Assembly (NCBI GenBank): GCA_016713535.1
Contig: JADJOY010000010.1
Location: 124,001 to 188,000, forward strand
Length of the DNA: 64,000 bases
Source: Deltaproteobacteria bacterium
GTDB lineage: Bacteria > JADJOY01
Direction: 5' to 3'
Of this stretch, positions 34,626-44,267 are shown piece by piece. Position numbers and translations under genes: made by a program. The notes under the pieces were generated by a model. That model was not told the origin of the DNA. It was given only the letters and a program-made list of their open reading frames with translations, and ran no database searches. Position 1 is the first letter of the stretch; each line of letters opens with the position of its first letter.

Positions 34626-36702
34626 AGCGTGGCGTCGAGGGACGCGATCTTCACGATCGGCACCCCCTCCGGCTCGGCGCCGGTCAGGTCGCGCACCAGC
34701 TCGGGCGCGAGGCGTCGGTAGTTCCACGCGAGCGAGACCGCGAGCGCGCCGGCGCCGGTGTCCGCGGGCAGCTCGAGCTCGTCGATGCGCGCCTCCCGCG
34801 CCGGGATGCGGCCGCGCTCCTCGACGCGCTCGACCGCCCACAGGCGGTGGTCGGTGATCGGCGCACCGGCGGCGTCGAAGAGCCGCGTGCCGAGGTGCAC
34901 CGCGTCCTCGGGCCCGGCGACTCCGCTCGACGAGCACGCGCCCTTCGGCGCTCGCGATCCGCACCGCCAGCCAGGTCTGCGTGAGATCGGTCGGCCCCTC
35001 GGCGAAGGCGTGGCCCACGCGCCCGCTGTTGCGGGTCTCGATCACGAGCACGCGCTTGCCGTCGCCACGCACCTCGAGCCTCGCGGCGATCGTGAGCAGC
35101 GGCTCGACCTCGGTTCGCCAGCCCACCGCGGTGCGCGCACCCGCGGGTGCCGGCGCGCCGCCCTGCAGGTGGGTCACCACGTCGCGCTCGCCGCTGGCGC
35201 CGCCCGCGACCCGCGCCACGTACGTACCGCCGCCCAGGAAACGGTGATCGCGCACCGTGTAGCCCTCCGACGACTCGAAGCTCGGCATGTGGCAGGCCGC
35301 GCACTCGATGCGGTCGCGCGCCGCCGCCGAGCCCTCCCAGCTCCCGTACTGGTCCTGGACCACGTGGTCGAGCCGCCCGCCGGTGGCCTCGGCGAGGGTC
35401 TGGCGATGACACGGGCGGCAGCTCGCGGGCGCCGCCAGCGCCGGCCGGAACTGCGCGCGGTGGAGCGAGATGCGGCCCGCGAAGAGGGCACTCGCGAGGT
35501 TGGGAGGCGAGCGCCGGATGCCGCTCGCGAGCTCGCCGGTGTGCTCGCTCAGGAAGAGGAACGTGTCGTTGGCGAGGGGCGTCACCGCGATCGGCAGCCC
35601 GCCCGGGTTCGGCCCGGCCTCCATGCGGTGGCAGGTGACGCACTGGACGCCCGCCGCGTAGCCGTCGCTCGCCAGCACCGCCTCGAGCTCCGCCCGGCGC
35701 GGGTCGGGCGCGTGGGGGGCGTGGCACTGGAGACAGCCCGCCACCGCGGCGGCGCCGCGCGCCTCGGCGAGGCGCCGCACCAGCGCCGTGAACACGGGGT
35801 TGCGCGCCGCGAACGCGTGGGTCGAGATCCGCCAGGTGGCCGACACCGACACGTGGCAGCCCTCGCACGCGGCCGGCACGAGCGTCGCCACGTCGCGATC
35901 CACGGGCACCAGCGCCTCACGGTCGACCGTGAGCGGTTCGACCCGCGGCAGCCCGTACGCGAGCATCCACACCGTCACCGCGAGCGCGCCGAGCGCCGCC
36001 GGCACCCCCGCGCGCAGCAGCGGAGCGCGCCACGCGAAGCGCCGCTCCACCGCCGCGAGCCCGCGTGCGCGGCGTCGCCGCGCCCCCAGCGCGTGGACCG
36101 CGCCCACCAGCGCGAGCCCCACGGCGCTCGCGACGTGCGCGCGCCACAGGTTGGGCGCCGCGATCCCCCCGATGGTGAGGAAGCCGCTCACCGTCATCAC
36201 CACCGCCACCACCGCCAGCAAGAGCCCGGACGGCGCCGACGCCTGCATGCCGCGGCGCACCGCGCGAAACGCCACCCACGCGACGTAGGCGACCAGCACG
36301 AAGCTCGCGAGCTGGCCGCGCTGGTTCGCCACCGCGCGCTGCTCGCCGTCGAGCACCGACACCGGCGAGCCGCCCGGGTGGGCCAGCACCACCACGAACA
36401 CCAGCCCCGCGATCAGGATCCACGGCACGTTGCGCGCGCCGCGCAGCCCGACGCCGAAGACGTGGAGCACGTGCGCGATCACGAACACCGCACCGAGCGG
36501 CACCAGCAGCGCGCCGATCAGCCCGTGCGCGAGCTGCACGAGCTGCACCCACGGCGCCGGCTCGCGCGCCACGATCGTGAGCCCGGTGGAGTGCCACCAC
36601 CGCCGCCCACCCGGCGGTGATGCCGCGCAGCCGCTCTTCCCAGGTCAGGCGCCGCGCGGGCGCCGAGGCCGGCTCGGGCGCCGGGCGGCGCGGCTCCGTC
36701 AT
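34622..36702 (-). CDS. Membrane-anchored pentahaem cytochrome c, two 1-nt frameshifts
   Basis: The start at 36702 (MTEPRRPAPEPASAPARRLTWEERLRGITAGW) overlaps the acetyltransferase stop. At about 36593 the frame shifts to HSTGLTIVAREPAPWVQLVQLAHGLIG. Six or so membrane helices follow (to about residue 250), then a periplasmic part with five haem sites: CEGCH, CLQCH, CVTCH, CRPCH and CAACH. At about 34925 the frame shifts again to GVAGPEDAVHLGTRLFDAAG and ends at 34622. Removing one base at each point gives 692 residues. The cytochrome c554/NrfB-like spacing of haems and the quinone-side membrane part suggest quinol-linked electron transfer; the acceptor is unknown. Confidence 0.75.
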
Positions 36703-37190
36703 TGCCGGAACGGGCCGATCGTCTTGCGGAGCAGGATCTCCGACCGGCCCGCCACGATGAGGTCCCGCAGCACGCCGACCTCCTCGTAGCCCAGACGCGC
36801 GTAGAACGCGCGCGCGGCTCGGTTGAAGTCGGAGACGCAGATGAAGAGGTTCTTGGCGCGCGCGAACGCCACCTGCTCGACGTGCTCGATCAAGAGCCGG
36901 CCGAGCCCGCGGCCGCGCTCTCCGGCGGCGACGGCGAGCAGGTTGAGGTAGTCGCCGAGCATGTAAGACGGCCGCACCACCGCGATCCCGGCGGCCAGGC
37001 CGCCCACGTCCGCGACGTAGACCTCGCGGTCGAGGAGCACCGGGTCGAAGGCGGCGAGCCAGTCGGCGCGGGTGAAGCCGAGGGTGAGCCACGGATCGGA
37101 GGTGGAGAGCAGCTCGACGATCGCGTCGCGGTCGCGCGCCTCCATCGGGCGTACGCGCGGTGTAGCGGCGGCGGAGGCGGGTGTGGTCAT
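36699..37190 (-). CDS. GNAT family acetyltransferase
   Basis: This 163-residue protein has the GNAT core: RPMEARDRDAIVELLSTSDP, YLNLLAVAAGERGRGLGRLLIEHVEQVA (acetyl-CoA loop R/Q-x-x-G-x-G/A) and FNRAARAFYARLGYEEVGVL. It is embedded in a run of overlapping genes: the ATG overlaps the deacetylase stop and its own stop overlaps the cytochrome start. The acceptor cannot be deduced. Confidence 0.88.
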   Translation of the reverse strand: MTTPASAAATPRVRPMEARDRDAIVELLSTSDPWLTLGFTRADWLAAFDPVLLDREVYVADVGGLAAGIAVVRPSYMLGDYLNLLAVAAGERGRGLGRLLIEHVEQVAFARAKNLFICVSDFNRAARAFYARLGYEEVGVLRDLIVAGRSEILLRKTIGPFRQ

Positions 37191-38014
37191 GGCGCGGCCG
37201 CGGGCTCGCAGCCCGCCACGACCTCGGAGACCGTCACGAGCTCCCAGCCGCGCCGCGGCACGAGCTCGGTCACGACGCGCTCGGCGACCTCGAGGGTGTG
37301 ATGGCCATTCCCGTTGGCGTGGAAGATCACGATGCTGCCCGGCTCCGCTTGCGACTCCACCGTGGCCCACATGTGCCGCGCGCTGAGGTCGGGCGACGGA
37401 TCCCCCGACACCACGTCCCACATCACCACGCGCTGCCCGAGGCTCTCGGCGAGACCGAGCGTGGTGCGATCGTACTCCCCGTAGGGCGGCCGAAACAGCG
37501 TCGGGCGGCGGCCGGTGCGGCTCGCGAGCGCCTCGATCGCCCCGCTCAGCTCGGCGCGCTGCGCCTCTTCGCCGAGCGTCGGCAGATGGAGGTGGCGAGC
37601 GCCGTGGGTGCCGAGCTCGAAGAACGGCACCGCCGCCAGCTCGGCGAGCGGCTCGGGGTGACGCGCGATCCATCGCCCCGAGGCGAAGAACGTGGCGGGC
37701 ACCCGGTGCTCGATCAGCCAGCGCACCAGCGCCGCGTCGAAGCCGGGCTCGTGGCTCGCCGGACAGAGGTCGAAGGTGAGCGCGATCCGCGGGCACTCGC
37801 GTGGCCCCGCGGTGAGGATCGGCGCGAGCTGGCCGCCGAGGCTGGCGGAGGACGCGGCGCCCGCGGCGCCGGCCGCGAGCGCGAATGCGAGTGCGAGCGG
37901 AACCGCGCACGCGAGCCAGCGTGCCGGCGTGCGCTTGCCTCGTACGTGAAGTGTGCGAACGGTCACACAGCGATCCGGACGGCTCTGGTTAATTGAGGCA
38001 TCGAAGAGTGGCAT
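37187..38014 (-). CDS. Polysaccharide deacetylase (NodB-type, TFDLC variant)
   Basis: The protein has 275 residues if the ATG at 38014 is used; a GTG at 37966 would put the signal peptide (RTPARWLACAVPLALAFALAAG) closer to the N-terminus and is equally possible. The NodB fold is clear: RIALTFDLCPASHEPGFD (motif 1), THGARHLHLP (motif 2, H-x3-H), RPPYGEYD (motif 3), WDVVSGDPSPD (motif 4) and IVIFHANGNGHHT (motif 5). The second Asp of the usual TFDD, a metal ligand, is Leu here. It would remove acetyl groups from an envelope polysaccharide or peptidoglycan. It forms an overlapping operon with the GNAT and the pentahaem cytochrome. Confidence 0.85.
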   Translation of the reverse strand: MPLFDASINQSRPDRCVTVRTLHVRGKRTPARWLACAVPLALAFALAAGAAGAASSASLGGQLAPILTAGPRECPRIALTFDLCPASHEPGFDAALVRWLIEHRVPATFFASGRWIARHPEPLAELAAVPFFELGTHGARHLHLPTLGEEAQRAELSGAIEALASRTGRRPTLFRPPYGEYDRTTLGLAESLGQRVVMWDVVSGDPSPDLSARHMWATVESQAEPGSIVIFHANGNGHHTLEVAERVVTELVPRRGWELVTVSEVVAGCEPAAAP

Positions 38015-38133
38015 GGGCCGTCGGCGGCGAGGAACGGCGCGACGGAAGGGGCGAGTCCGCGTCACGGATTCGGGCTAGGCTCCGCGATCGGCCCATCGGC
38101 ATCCACGTCCTTCCGCAACGGAGAATCGGACCC

Positions 38134-38766
38134 ATGAAATTCGAGTGCGTGAGCTTCACCGACGGCGGCGTGATCCCGGATCGCTACGCGTTCTGCAAGC
38201 CGGACCCGGCGAGCAAGATCACCCTCAGTGAGAACTTCAACCCGGGCTTTCGGTGGTCGGAGCTGCCGGCTGGCACCAAGACGCTGGCGCTCATCTGCCA
38301 CGACTCGGACGTGCCGACCGACCCCTGCCGGGTGAACCAGGAAGGGAAGACGATCCCCGCCTCGCTCCCGCGCGCCGACTTCTTCCACTGGGCGCTGATC
38401 GAGATGCCGACCAACCGCACCCGCCTCGAGGAAGGCGACCTCTCGCGCCAGGTGGTGACCGGCGGCAAGTCGGACTCGTACACCAACCAGGGCGCGCGCC
38501 AGGGCATCAACGACTACACCGGCTGGTTCGCCGGTGACGACGCCATGAAGGGCGACTACCACGGCTACGACGGCCCGTGCCCGCCGTGGAACGACGAGCT
38601 CGTCCATCACTACCACTTCACGCTCTACGCCCTCGACGTGAGCGAGCTCTCGGTGGACGATCGCTTCACCGGGCCGGAGGCGCTCGCGGCGATGGAGGGC
38701 CACGTCCTCGCCAGCGCGCGGATCACCGGCACCTACACGCTGAACCCCAAGCTGCGCGCCGGCTGA
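38134..38766 (+). CDS. PEBP / YbhB-YbcL family protein
   Basis: This 210-residue protein has the phosphatidylethanolamine-binding fold: LALICHDSDVPT, DFFHWALIEMP, YDGPCPPWNDELVHHYHFTLYALDVSEL and the C-terminal GHVLASARITGTYTL. Bacterial members bind small anionic ligands, and their cellular role is not settled. It has no signal peptide. It appears monocistronic and is followed by two repeat hairpins. Confidence 0.9.
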   Translation: MKFECVSFTDGGVIPDRYAFCKPDPASKITLSENFNPGFRWSELPAGTKTLALICHDSDVPTDPCRVNQEGKTIPASLPRADFFHWALIEMPTNRTRLEEGDLSRQVVTGGKSDSYTNQGARQGINDYTGWFAGDDAMKGDYHGYDGPCPPWNDELVHHYHFTLYALDVSELSVDDRFTGPEALAAMEGHVLASARITGTYTLNPKLRAG

Positions 38767-38773
38767 AGCTTCA

Positions 38774-38834
38774 GGGCGGCCGCTTCGTCGGCCGCCCCAG
38801 CGCTACGCCTTCGGTCGTCGACGAAGCGACGACC
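38774..38834. repeat. Two repeat hairpins with CTTCGT-type loop
   Basis: GGGCGGCCG/CGGCCGCCC with loop CTTCGT is at 38774-38797, and GGTCGTCG/CGACGACC with loop ACGAAG (its reverse complement) at 38813-38834, followed by CTCCAG. The pair recurs in altered form at 42901-42960. Confidence 0.8.
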
Positions 38835-38896
38835 CTCCAGCCGGCCAGCGGCCGCGGGAGTTGCGCGCGGGCCGCGCGCCGCTGCACTGTGGGCCG

Positions 38897-40093
38897 ATGC
38901 GAGCGCTCGGGAGGATCCTGGCCGGGGTCGCCCTCACCGCGCTCACGCTGGTCGCGGCCGCGATCCTCTTCGACTGGCTGCGCTACGCCGGGCTCGCGAT
39001 CGCGACGGCCGCGGCCGCCGCCACACTCGCCCGCAAGCTGCCGGCGCGCGTGCTCGTGGCGGCGGCGCTCGCCATCCCCGCCGCCGTGCTGCTCGGCGGG
39101 TGGTGGCCGCGCCTCTTCGCGCCGTACGGGCTCGACGACGCGGTGATCGAGGACCTCCCGCTCGGCGTCTCCGCCACCGGCCGGCCACTGCGGCCGTTCC
39201 TCTTCTCCTGGAACCCGGCCACGCGCCACCTCCTCGTCACCCACGCCCACGGCGACGACGGCGGCAGCGGCGTGACGCTCGTCGACCTCTCCGAGATCAC
39301 GCCCCGCACCGACTACTTCCCCGGCCCGGAAGAACACGCCCACAGCGCCACCGAGCTCGCCGCGCAGGCAACGGTCGCCGTGCACGTCAGCAGCGAGGCG
39401 GTACCGCGAACCTTCCTCTACCCGCTGGCGGGCGATGCGCCGCCGATCGAGCGCTTCGAGACCCGCTTCGCGGAGCTCGAAGCCTCGGTCCTCGACGCAC
39501 GCGTGGACACCCTCTTCCTCTCAGACCTGAGGCGCCAGATGCTGGGCGCCATCTCGCCCGCGAGCTTCGTCACCGGCGACTTCAGCGCCCTCGCCGAGTG
39601 GCGGGCGCCGTTCCAGAACGTGAAGCAGCTCGTCCTCGACCCCGAGCGGGGCGGGGTCGTGGTCGGCCGCTCCGACCTGCCGGGGCGAGTGCTGCGGCTC
39701 GACGCGGCGAGCGGCGCGATCACCACGCGCTCGCTCGGCCTCTACTGCCCGGCGATCGCGATCGAGGGGCGCCGCCACGAGCTCTACGCGACCCAGACCT
39801 ACCGCAACTCGATCGCGGTGCTCGACGCGTCCACGCTGCGTGTGCTGCGCCGCCGCGTGATCGGCGGCTGGCCTTACGACGCCGAGCCGATCACGACGCG
39901 GGGCTGGATCGCCGTCGGCAGCTTCATCGGCAACCGCGTGCTCTTCCTCGACGCCGAGACCCTCGCGCTCCGCGCCAGCCTGGGCGCGTGCGCCAAGGTC
40001 CGTAGCCTCTTCTTCGACGAGCGCGACGCCTTCCTCTACTTCGGCGACGCTTGCGGGCTGCACCGGGTGCGGCTGGCGCCGCCCCGGTCGTAG
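38897..40093 (+). CDS. Membrane-anchored beta-propeller-like protein
   Basis: This 398-residue protein has an N-terminal pair of hydrophobic helices (LAGVALTALTLVAAAILFDW and VLVAAALAIPAAVLLGGWW). A repeat-rich soluble domain follows, with YVTN-like blades (LYATQTYRNSIAVLDASTLRVLRRRVIGG, VGSFIGNRVLFLDAETLALRASL). The family is not recognised beyond the propeller pattern. The domain probably faces the periplasm. Hairpin repeats lie on both sides of the gene. Confidence 0.65.
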   Translation: MRALGRILAGVALTALTLVAAAILFDWLRYAGLAIATAAAAATLARKLPARVLVAAALAIPAAVLLGGWWPRLFAPYGLDDAVIEDLPLGVSATGRPLRPFLFSWNPATRHLLVTHAHGDDGGSGVTLVDLSEITPRTDYFPGPEEHAHSATELAAQATVAVHVSSEAVPRTFLYPLAGDAPPIERFETRFAELEASVLDARVDTLFLSDLRRQMLGAISPASFVTGDFSALAEWRAPFQNVKQLVLDPERGGVVVGRSDLPGRVLRLDAASGAITTRSLGLYCPAIAIEGRRHELYATQTYRNSIAVLDASTLRVLRRRVIGGWPYDAEPITTRGWIAVGSFIGNRVLFLDAETLALRASLGACAKVRSLFFDERDAFLYFGDACGLHRVRLAPPRS

Positions 40094-40188
40094 CGCGTGC
40101 GGCGATACGCGACGGCGTTGCATCGACGCTCGCGCGGATCCCGGTACACACAGCGAGCCTGTGAAGAAATCGAGCGAGAGCGAAGCGC

Positions 40189-40369
40189 CGCGGGGGGACG
40201 GAGCCCCCCGCGCTACGAAAAGCATCGTAGCGACGGGGGTTCCATCCCCCGTCGCCGGGCCTACGCGGCCTCGGTGAGCGACCCGGAGGGAAAGATTCAC
40301 GGCCTCAGCGATCGACGATCCGGTGGATGTCCACGCCGGATCGTGTCGCCGGGCACGCGACGCGTGCCC
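40189..40369. repeat. Cluster of three repeat hairpins
   Basis: The 309-bp gap 40094-40402 holds CGCGGGGGG/CCCCCCGCG (40189-40212) followed by CTACGA, CGACGGGGG/CCCCCGTCG with loop TTCCAT (40231-40254) preceded by CGTAG, and GGGCACGCG/CGCGTGCCC (40351-40369) followed by CTCC. No gene is seen in the gap. Confidence 0.85.
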
Positions 40370-40402
40370 CTCCCCTGTTCGGAGCCAGCGGTCGGCGCTC
40401 GC

Positions 40403-42830
40403 TCAGTCGTCGTCGGGGTCACTCGAGAAGCGCGCGCTCTTGGGCGGCCAGGGCTCGCGGCGCGCCAGGTTCCAGAGGACGCGGTTGAGCGCCATGTCCG
40501 GGATGCGATCCGGCTTCGAGAAGTCCATCTTCATGGACTCGGCCGCGCCCGGCGTGTCGGCGCCGTTCATCGTCAGCGGCACGCCGATCGGCAGTGCCTC
40601 GTAAGGCGTGGTGTCGGGCGTGGCCGTGAACACGCTGCGCATCGGCGCGGCCATTGCGTCGAAGCGGCTCATCGGCGGCAACCCGAGCAGCATCTCCATG
40701 GTGCGGATCATGCGCGGCATGTCGAAGCGCTCGTGGGTCACGAGCCCGCGCTTCACGTGCGGACCGATCACCAGCCCGACGGTGCGGTGGCTGTCGACGT
40801 GGTCGGCGCCCGACTGGGGATCGTCCTCGATCAGGAAGATGAGGGTCTTCTCCCAGTACGGGCTGTGGCTGATCGTCTCGACGAGCTTGCCGGTGTAGTA
40901 GTCGTTCTCGGCGACCATGTAGTCGGGTGACGGGTAGCCCGGGCTCGCGCCCGCGGTGTGGTCGTTGGGGAAGTAGACGAACTCGAAGCGTGGGAAGATC
41001 CCGGCGTCGAACTCGCGTTTCCACTCGTCGAAGCGGGTCTTCTCCGGCACCGCGAGGTCCCACGCGACGTACGCGCGGTCGGTGTTCGCCAGCCAGCTCT
41101 CGACGAACGTGCCGTCGGGGTTCTCGCGCAGGAAGCCGCCGTAGCTGCGGTAGGGCAGCCCGTGGGCGAGGCAGTTGTCGAACAGGTAGCCGCTCTCGGG
41201 GTACACGATGGGCTTGACCGGCGGATCGGCGGCGTCGTCGGGGCGGTTGCGCAGCCCGCTGGTGGCGCTCGGCCAGGTCTTCTCGACGTAGTCGGGGTCG
41301 ATCGCCGCGTTCACCCACTGGTGGCCGGGGCGGCTGTTCTCGCTGTCGGCGTAGAGCTGGTCCATGAGCACGAACTGCTCGGCCAGGGCGTGGGCGTTGG
41401 GCGTGATCTTGCGCCCGTAGAGCGTGAGGGAAGGATCGCCCTCGCCCTGCGGCAGGTCGCCGAAGAGCTGGTCGTAGGTCTTGTTCTCGCGCAGCACGAA
41501 CACCACGTGCTCGATCGGCGTCGCGCCACCTTCCTCGCACGGCACCACCGAGCAGTCGAGGTCGGCGCCCGCCACCGCCTGCGCGTCGCCGGGACGGAGC
41601 CGTTCGTTCCAGCCGTTGTTGGCGGCGACGGTGTGGCTGAGCGCGCCGAGCTCGCGATCGCCAGGCGATGGAATGATCGAGAGCGTGCCGGGCACCAGGT
41701 AGCCGCCGCCGAGCTGGTTGATGAGGTAGTCGGGGAACTGGCTCTCCTTGGTGCGCGGGAACGAGCGCGCGCCCTTCAGGTTGGTGACGTAGATCGTGCG
41801 CGAGTCGGGCGACACCGCGACCGACGACGGATACCAGCCGGTGGGGATGTGGCCGAGGAGCCGCCCGCGGGTGGGGTCGATCACCGCGAGCGCGTTGTCC
41901 CAGCCGAGGGCCAGAGCCGGCGCCCGTCGGGCGCCATGGCGAGGCCGTTCGGGCTGCTTCCGGAGCTTGGCGTCGGCGAAGGGCAAAGAGGCTCACCTCG
42001 GCGGGCGTCTCGAGGCTCTCGGCGTCGAGGAGCGAGAGCGTGTCCGAGTTGGTGTTCGCGACCGCGAGGCGGCGCCCGTCGGGAGTCAGCGCGAGCGCGG
42101 TCGGGTGGGCGCCGGTGCGGACACTCTTCACCACCGTGAAGCTCGCGGTGTCGACCTGCGCGACCGTGCCCGCGCCGCGCACCGACACGTACACCCAGCG
42201 CCCGCTCGGGTGGACGGCGACGTCCCACGGCTGCTCGCCCAGCGCCAGCGTCTTCTCGATCTTCTTCGCGCCGACGTCGACGCGCGCGAGCGTGCCGGCG
42301 AGGTTGAGCGCGACGTAGAGCTTGGTCTCGTCGGGCGAGAGCACGAGCCCGATCGGGAAGCCCCTGGCCGGGATGGTGGGCGCACTCGTGGAGAGCGTGC
42401 CCGCGCCCAGCGCCAGGTCGAAGATTACCTCGATCCCGCCGCCCGACGCGAAGGCGCGCTTGCCGTCCTTGGTGATCGCGAGCCCCTGGAAGAGACCGTT
42501 CGGGAGCACACCCTGGGTGATCGTCTTGAGATCGACCGGCACCAGCTCGGCGGTCTTGGCGCGCGCGGCGGTGTCGACGAGCGTGAGCCGCTGCAGCGCG
42601 GTGCCGCTCGCGGTCACGAGCGCTCGCGCTCCGTCCGGCGTGATCGCGACGCCGAGCGGGGTGGGACCCACGTCCACCTGCGCGCCGGCGGGCGAGAGGA
42701 TCTGCGAGGTGGGCAGGAGCACCGGCTCGGCGAGCGGGATCTCGCTCGCGCCGCCGTCCTTGCCGGAGTGGCACGCCGCGCTCGCGACGAAGAGCGCGGC
42801 GCACGAAATCCAGCGGAGCCCGTAGCGCAT
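40403..42830 (-). CDS. Lipoprotein with beta-propeller fused to a phosphoesterase domain, several frameshifts
   Basis: It starts MRYGLRWISCAALFVASAACHSG (lipobox ending at Cys). YVTN-type blades follow (GPTPLGVAITPDGARALVTASG, LVLSPDETKLYVALNLAGTLA, GEQPWDVAVHPSGRWVYVSVRG). Between about 41905 and 41995 the frame changes at least twice: EVSLFA in one frame, GSSPNGLAMAPDGRRL in a second, then LGWDNALAVIDPTRGRLLGHIPTGWYPSSV in a third. The C-terminal ~450 residues are an acid-phosphatase / phospholipase-C-like phosphoesterase (IEHVVFVLRENKTYDQLFGDL, MDQLYADSENSRPGHQW, LIEDDPQSGADHVDSHRTV). Total length is about 808. The enzyme would be lipid-anchored; its substrate is unknown. Confidence 0.8.
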
Positions 42831-42900
42831 GGGCGGCGATTCTACGCGCCCCCGTCACATAGACGGAACGAAAACGTCACCATGGATCGAACGGCCTGGA

Positions 42901-42960
42901 GGGTCGTCGCTTCGTCGACGACCCCAGGCTGGGTGGGGGCGACCGACGAAGCGGTCGCCC
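42901..42960. repeat. Two repeat hairpins with CTTCGT/ACGAAG loop
   Basis: GGGTCGTCG/CGACGACCC with loop CTTCGT is at 42901-42924, and GGGCGACCG/CGGTCGCCC with loop ACGAAG at 42937-42960, flanked by CCTGGA and CTCCACCG. They lie between two divergent genes, so one of them may be near a promoter. Confidence 0.85.
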
Positions 42961-43046
42961 TCCACCGTTCGTGCTTGCGAACGCCGCCCTCGCTTCCTTA
43001 CGCTCACTCCCCGTCCCTCCCCCGCACGGAGAAAGATCGGGACCTC

Positions 43047-43594
43047 ATGCAACCCAGCAAGCTCGCGATGGGAGTGATCAACGTGCTCGGCGGGATCGCC
43101 GTGCTCGGCAGCTACGCCCTCGAGATCGCCCGCCATCCCGGCCAGGGCGACGCGTTGTGGGGCAACATCCCCGAGTGGGTGCGCCCCTACTACTCGAGCT
43201 GGATGCCGGTCGCCGCGGTCGGCTACCTGACGTTCACGTACTTCTGGTTCTTCAAGGCCGATCCCGAGCGCACCCGCGTCGCGAGTCGCTACGGGCTCTC
43301 GCTGGTCAACTGGATCTACCTCTTGATCCTGATCCCCTCGGCGCTGTGGATGCCGCTCACCTTCGGCTACCTCGCGGCGCCGAGCCGGCTCGGATGGATC
43401 GCGGTGCGGCTCGACCTCTTCGCCGTGGCGCTCGGAGCCCTCGCCATGATCGCCGCCCTCGCCCGCGTCGAGCCGGCCGAGCCGCGCAAGGCCCACCGCG
43501 CCGCGCGTCGGGCGCGATCGCCTTCGCGGTCCAGTGCGCGGTCCTCGACCCGCTCATCTGGCCCGCGTTCTTCCCCGACCTCCACGGCGGGTGA
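43047..43594 (+). CDS. Integral membrane protein, unknown family, 1-nt frameshift
   Basis: MQPSKLAMGVINVLGGIAVL begins a protein with about five helices (VAAVGYLTFTYFWFF, LVNWIYLLILIPSALWMPL, LDLFAVALGALAMIAALA). At about 43505 the frame shifts; the other frame reads SGAIAFAVQCAVLDPLIWPAFF and stops at 43594, completing the last helix. Restored length is about 182. GGAGAAAGATCGGGACCTC precedes the ATG. The function is unknown. Confidence 0.65.
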
Positions 43595-43627
43595 GCGGCG
43601 CGGCGACGGCCGCGAGAAGCGCTGCTC

Positions 43628-44032
43628 TCAGCGCGGAGCGCGGCGCACGCCGGGGCGCTCCATCGCCACGTTCGAGTGCCGGAAGCCGAGCTTCTCGTAG
43701 AAGCCGGCGACGCCGTGCATCCCAGCGCGGAGCACCCAGGTGATCGCGGGGTCGTCGCCCATCGCGGCCTCCACCAGCGCGCGGCCGACGCCGCGCCCGC
43801 GGTGCGCCTCGGTGACCACCAGCATCGAGATGTAGCCGTTGGTGAGACCGTCGGTGAGCGCGCGCAGGAAGCCGATCACCTCACCCGCCTCGACCGCGAC
43901 CAGCGCGAGCTGCGAGCGCGACACCAGCTCGCCGAGCTCGGCCGCGGTCGCCACGTGACGATCCCAGCCCGCCGCGACCAGCAACCGCCGCGCGGCCTCG
44001 TGCTCGGAGCGTTGGATCGGGCGGATCTCCAC
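43628..44032 (-). CDS. GNAT family acetyltransferase
   Basis: I place the start at the GTG at 44032, giving 134 residues: [63 protein letters not shown] (acetyl-CoA loop) and [19 protein letters not shown]. Small single-domain GNAT; substrate unknown. An upstream extension to 44128 adds only low-complexity sequence. Confidence 0.85.
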   Translation of the reverse strand: MEIRPIQRSEHEAARRLLVAAGWDRHVATAAELGELVSRSQLALVAVEAGEVIGFLRALTDGLTNGYISMLVVTEAHRGRGVGRALVEAAMGDDPAITWVLRAGMHGVAGFYEKLGFRHSNVAMERPGVRRAPR

Positions 44033-44267
44033 GGCGTCACTCGCGAGCGGGGCGCCCGAATCTACGCGCGACGGGATCGGGCCCGCAAGCGGGTGCGGCG
44101 TCGCCGCAGCTTGGCGCGGGGCTCGCACTCAAGAGTGGGTGCAACTCAAGGAGGCCGGGATCATGGGCCTCTCCTGTCTCGCTCGTCACCTGCTCGTACC
44201 GCGCGGCTCGCCGCGCCGGTCCGCCCCGTGTGCTCGCCGTCACGGCGGCGAGAAGGGAGGAGCTTCG

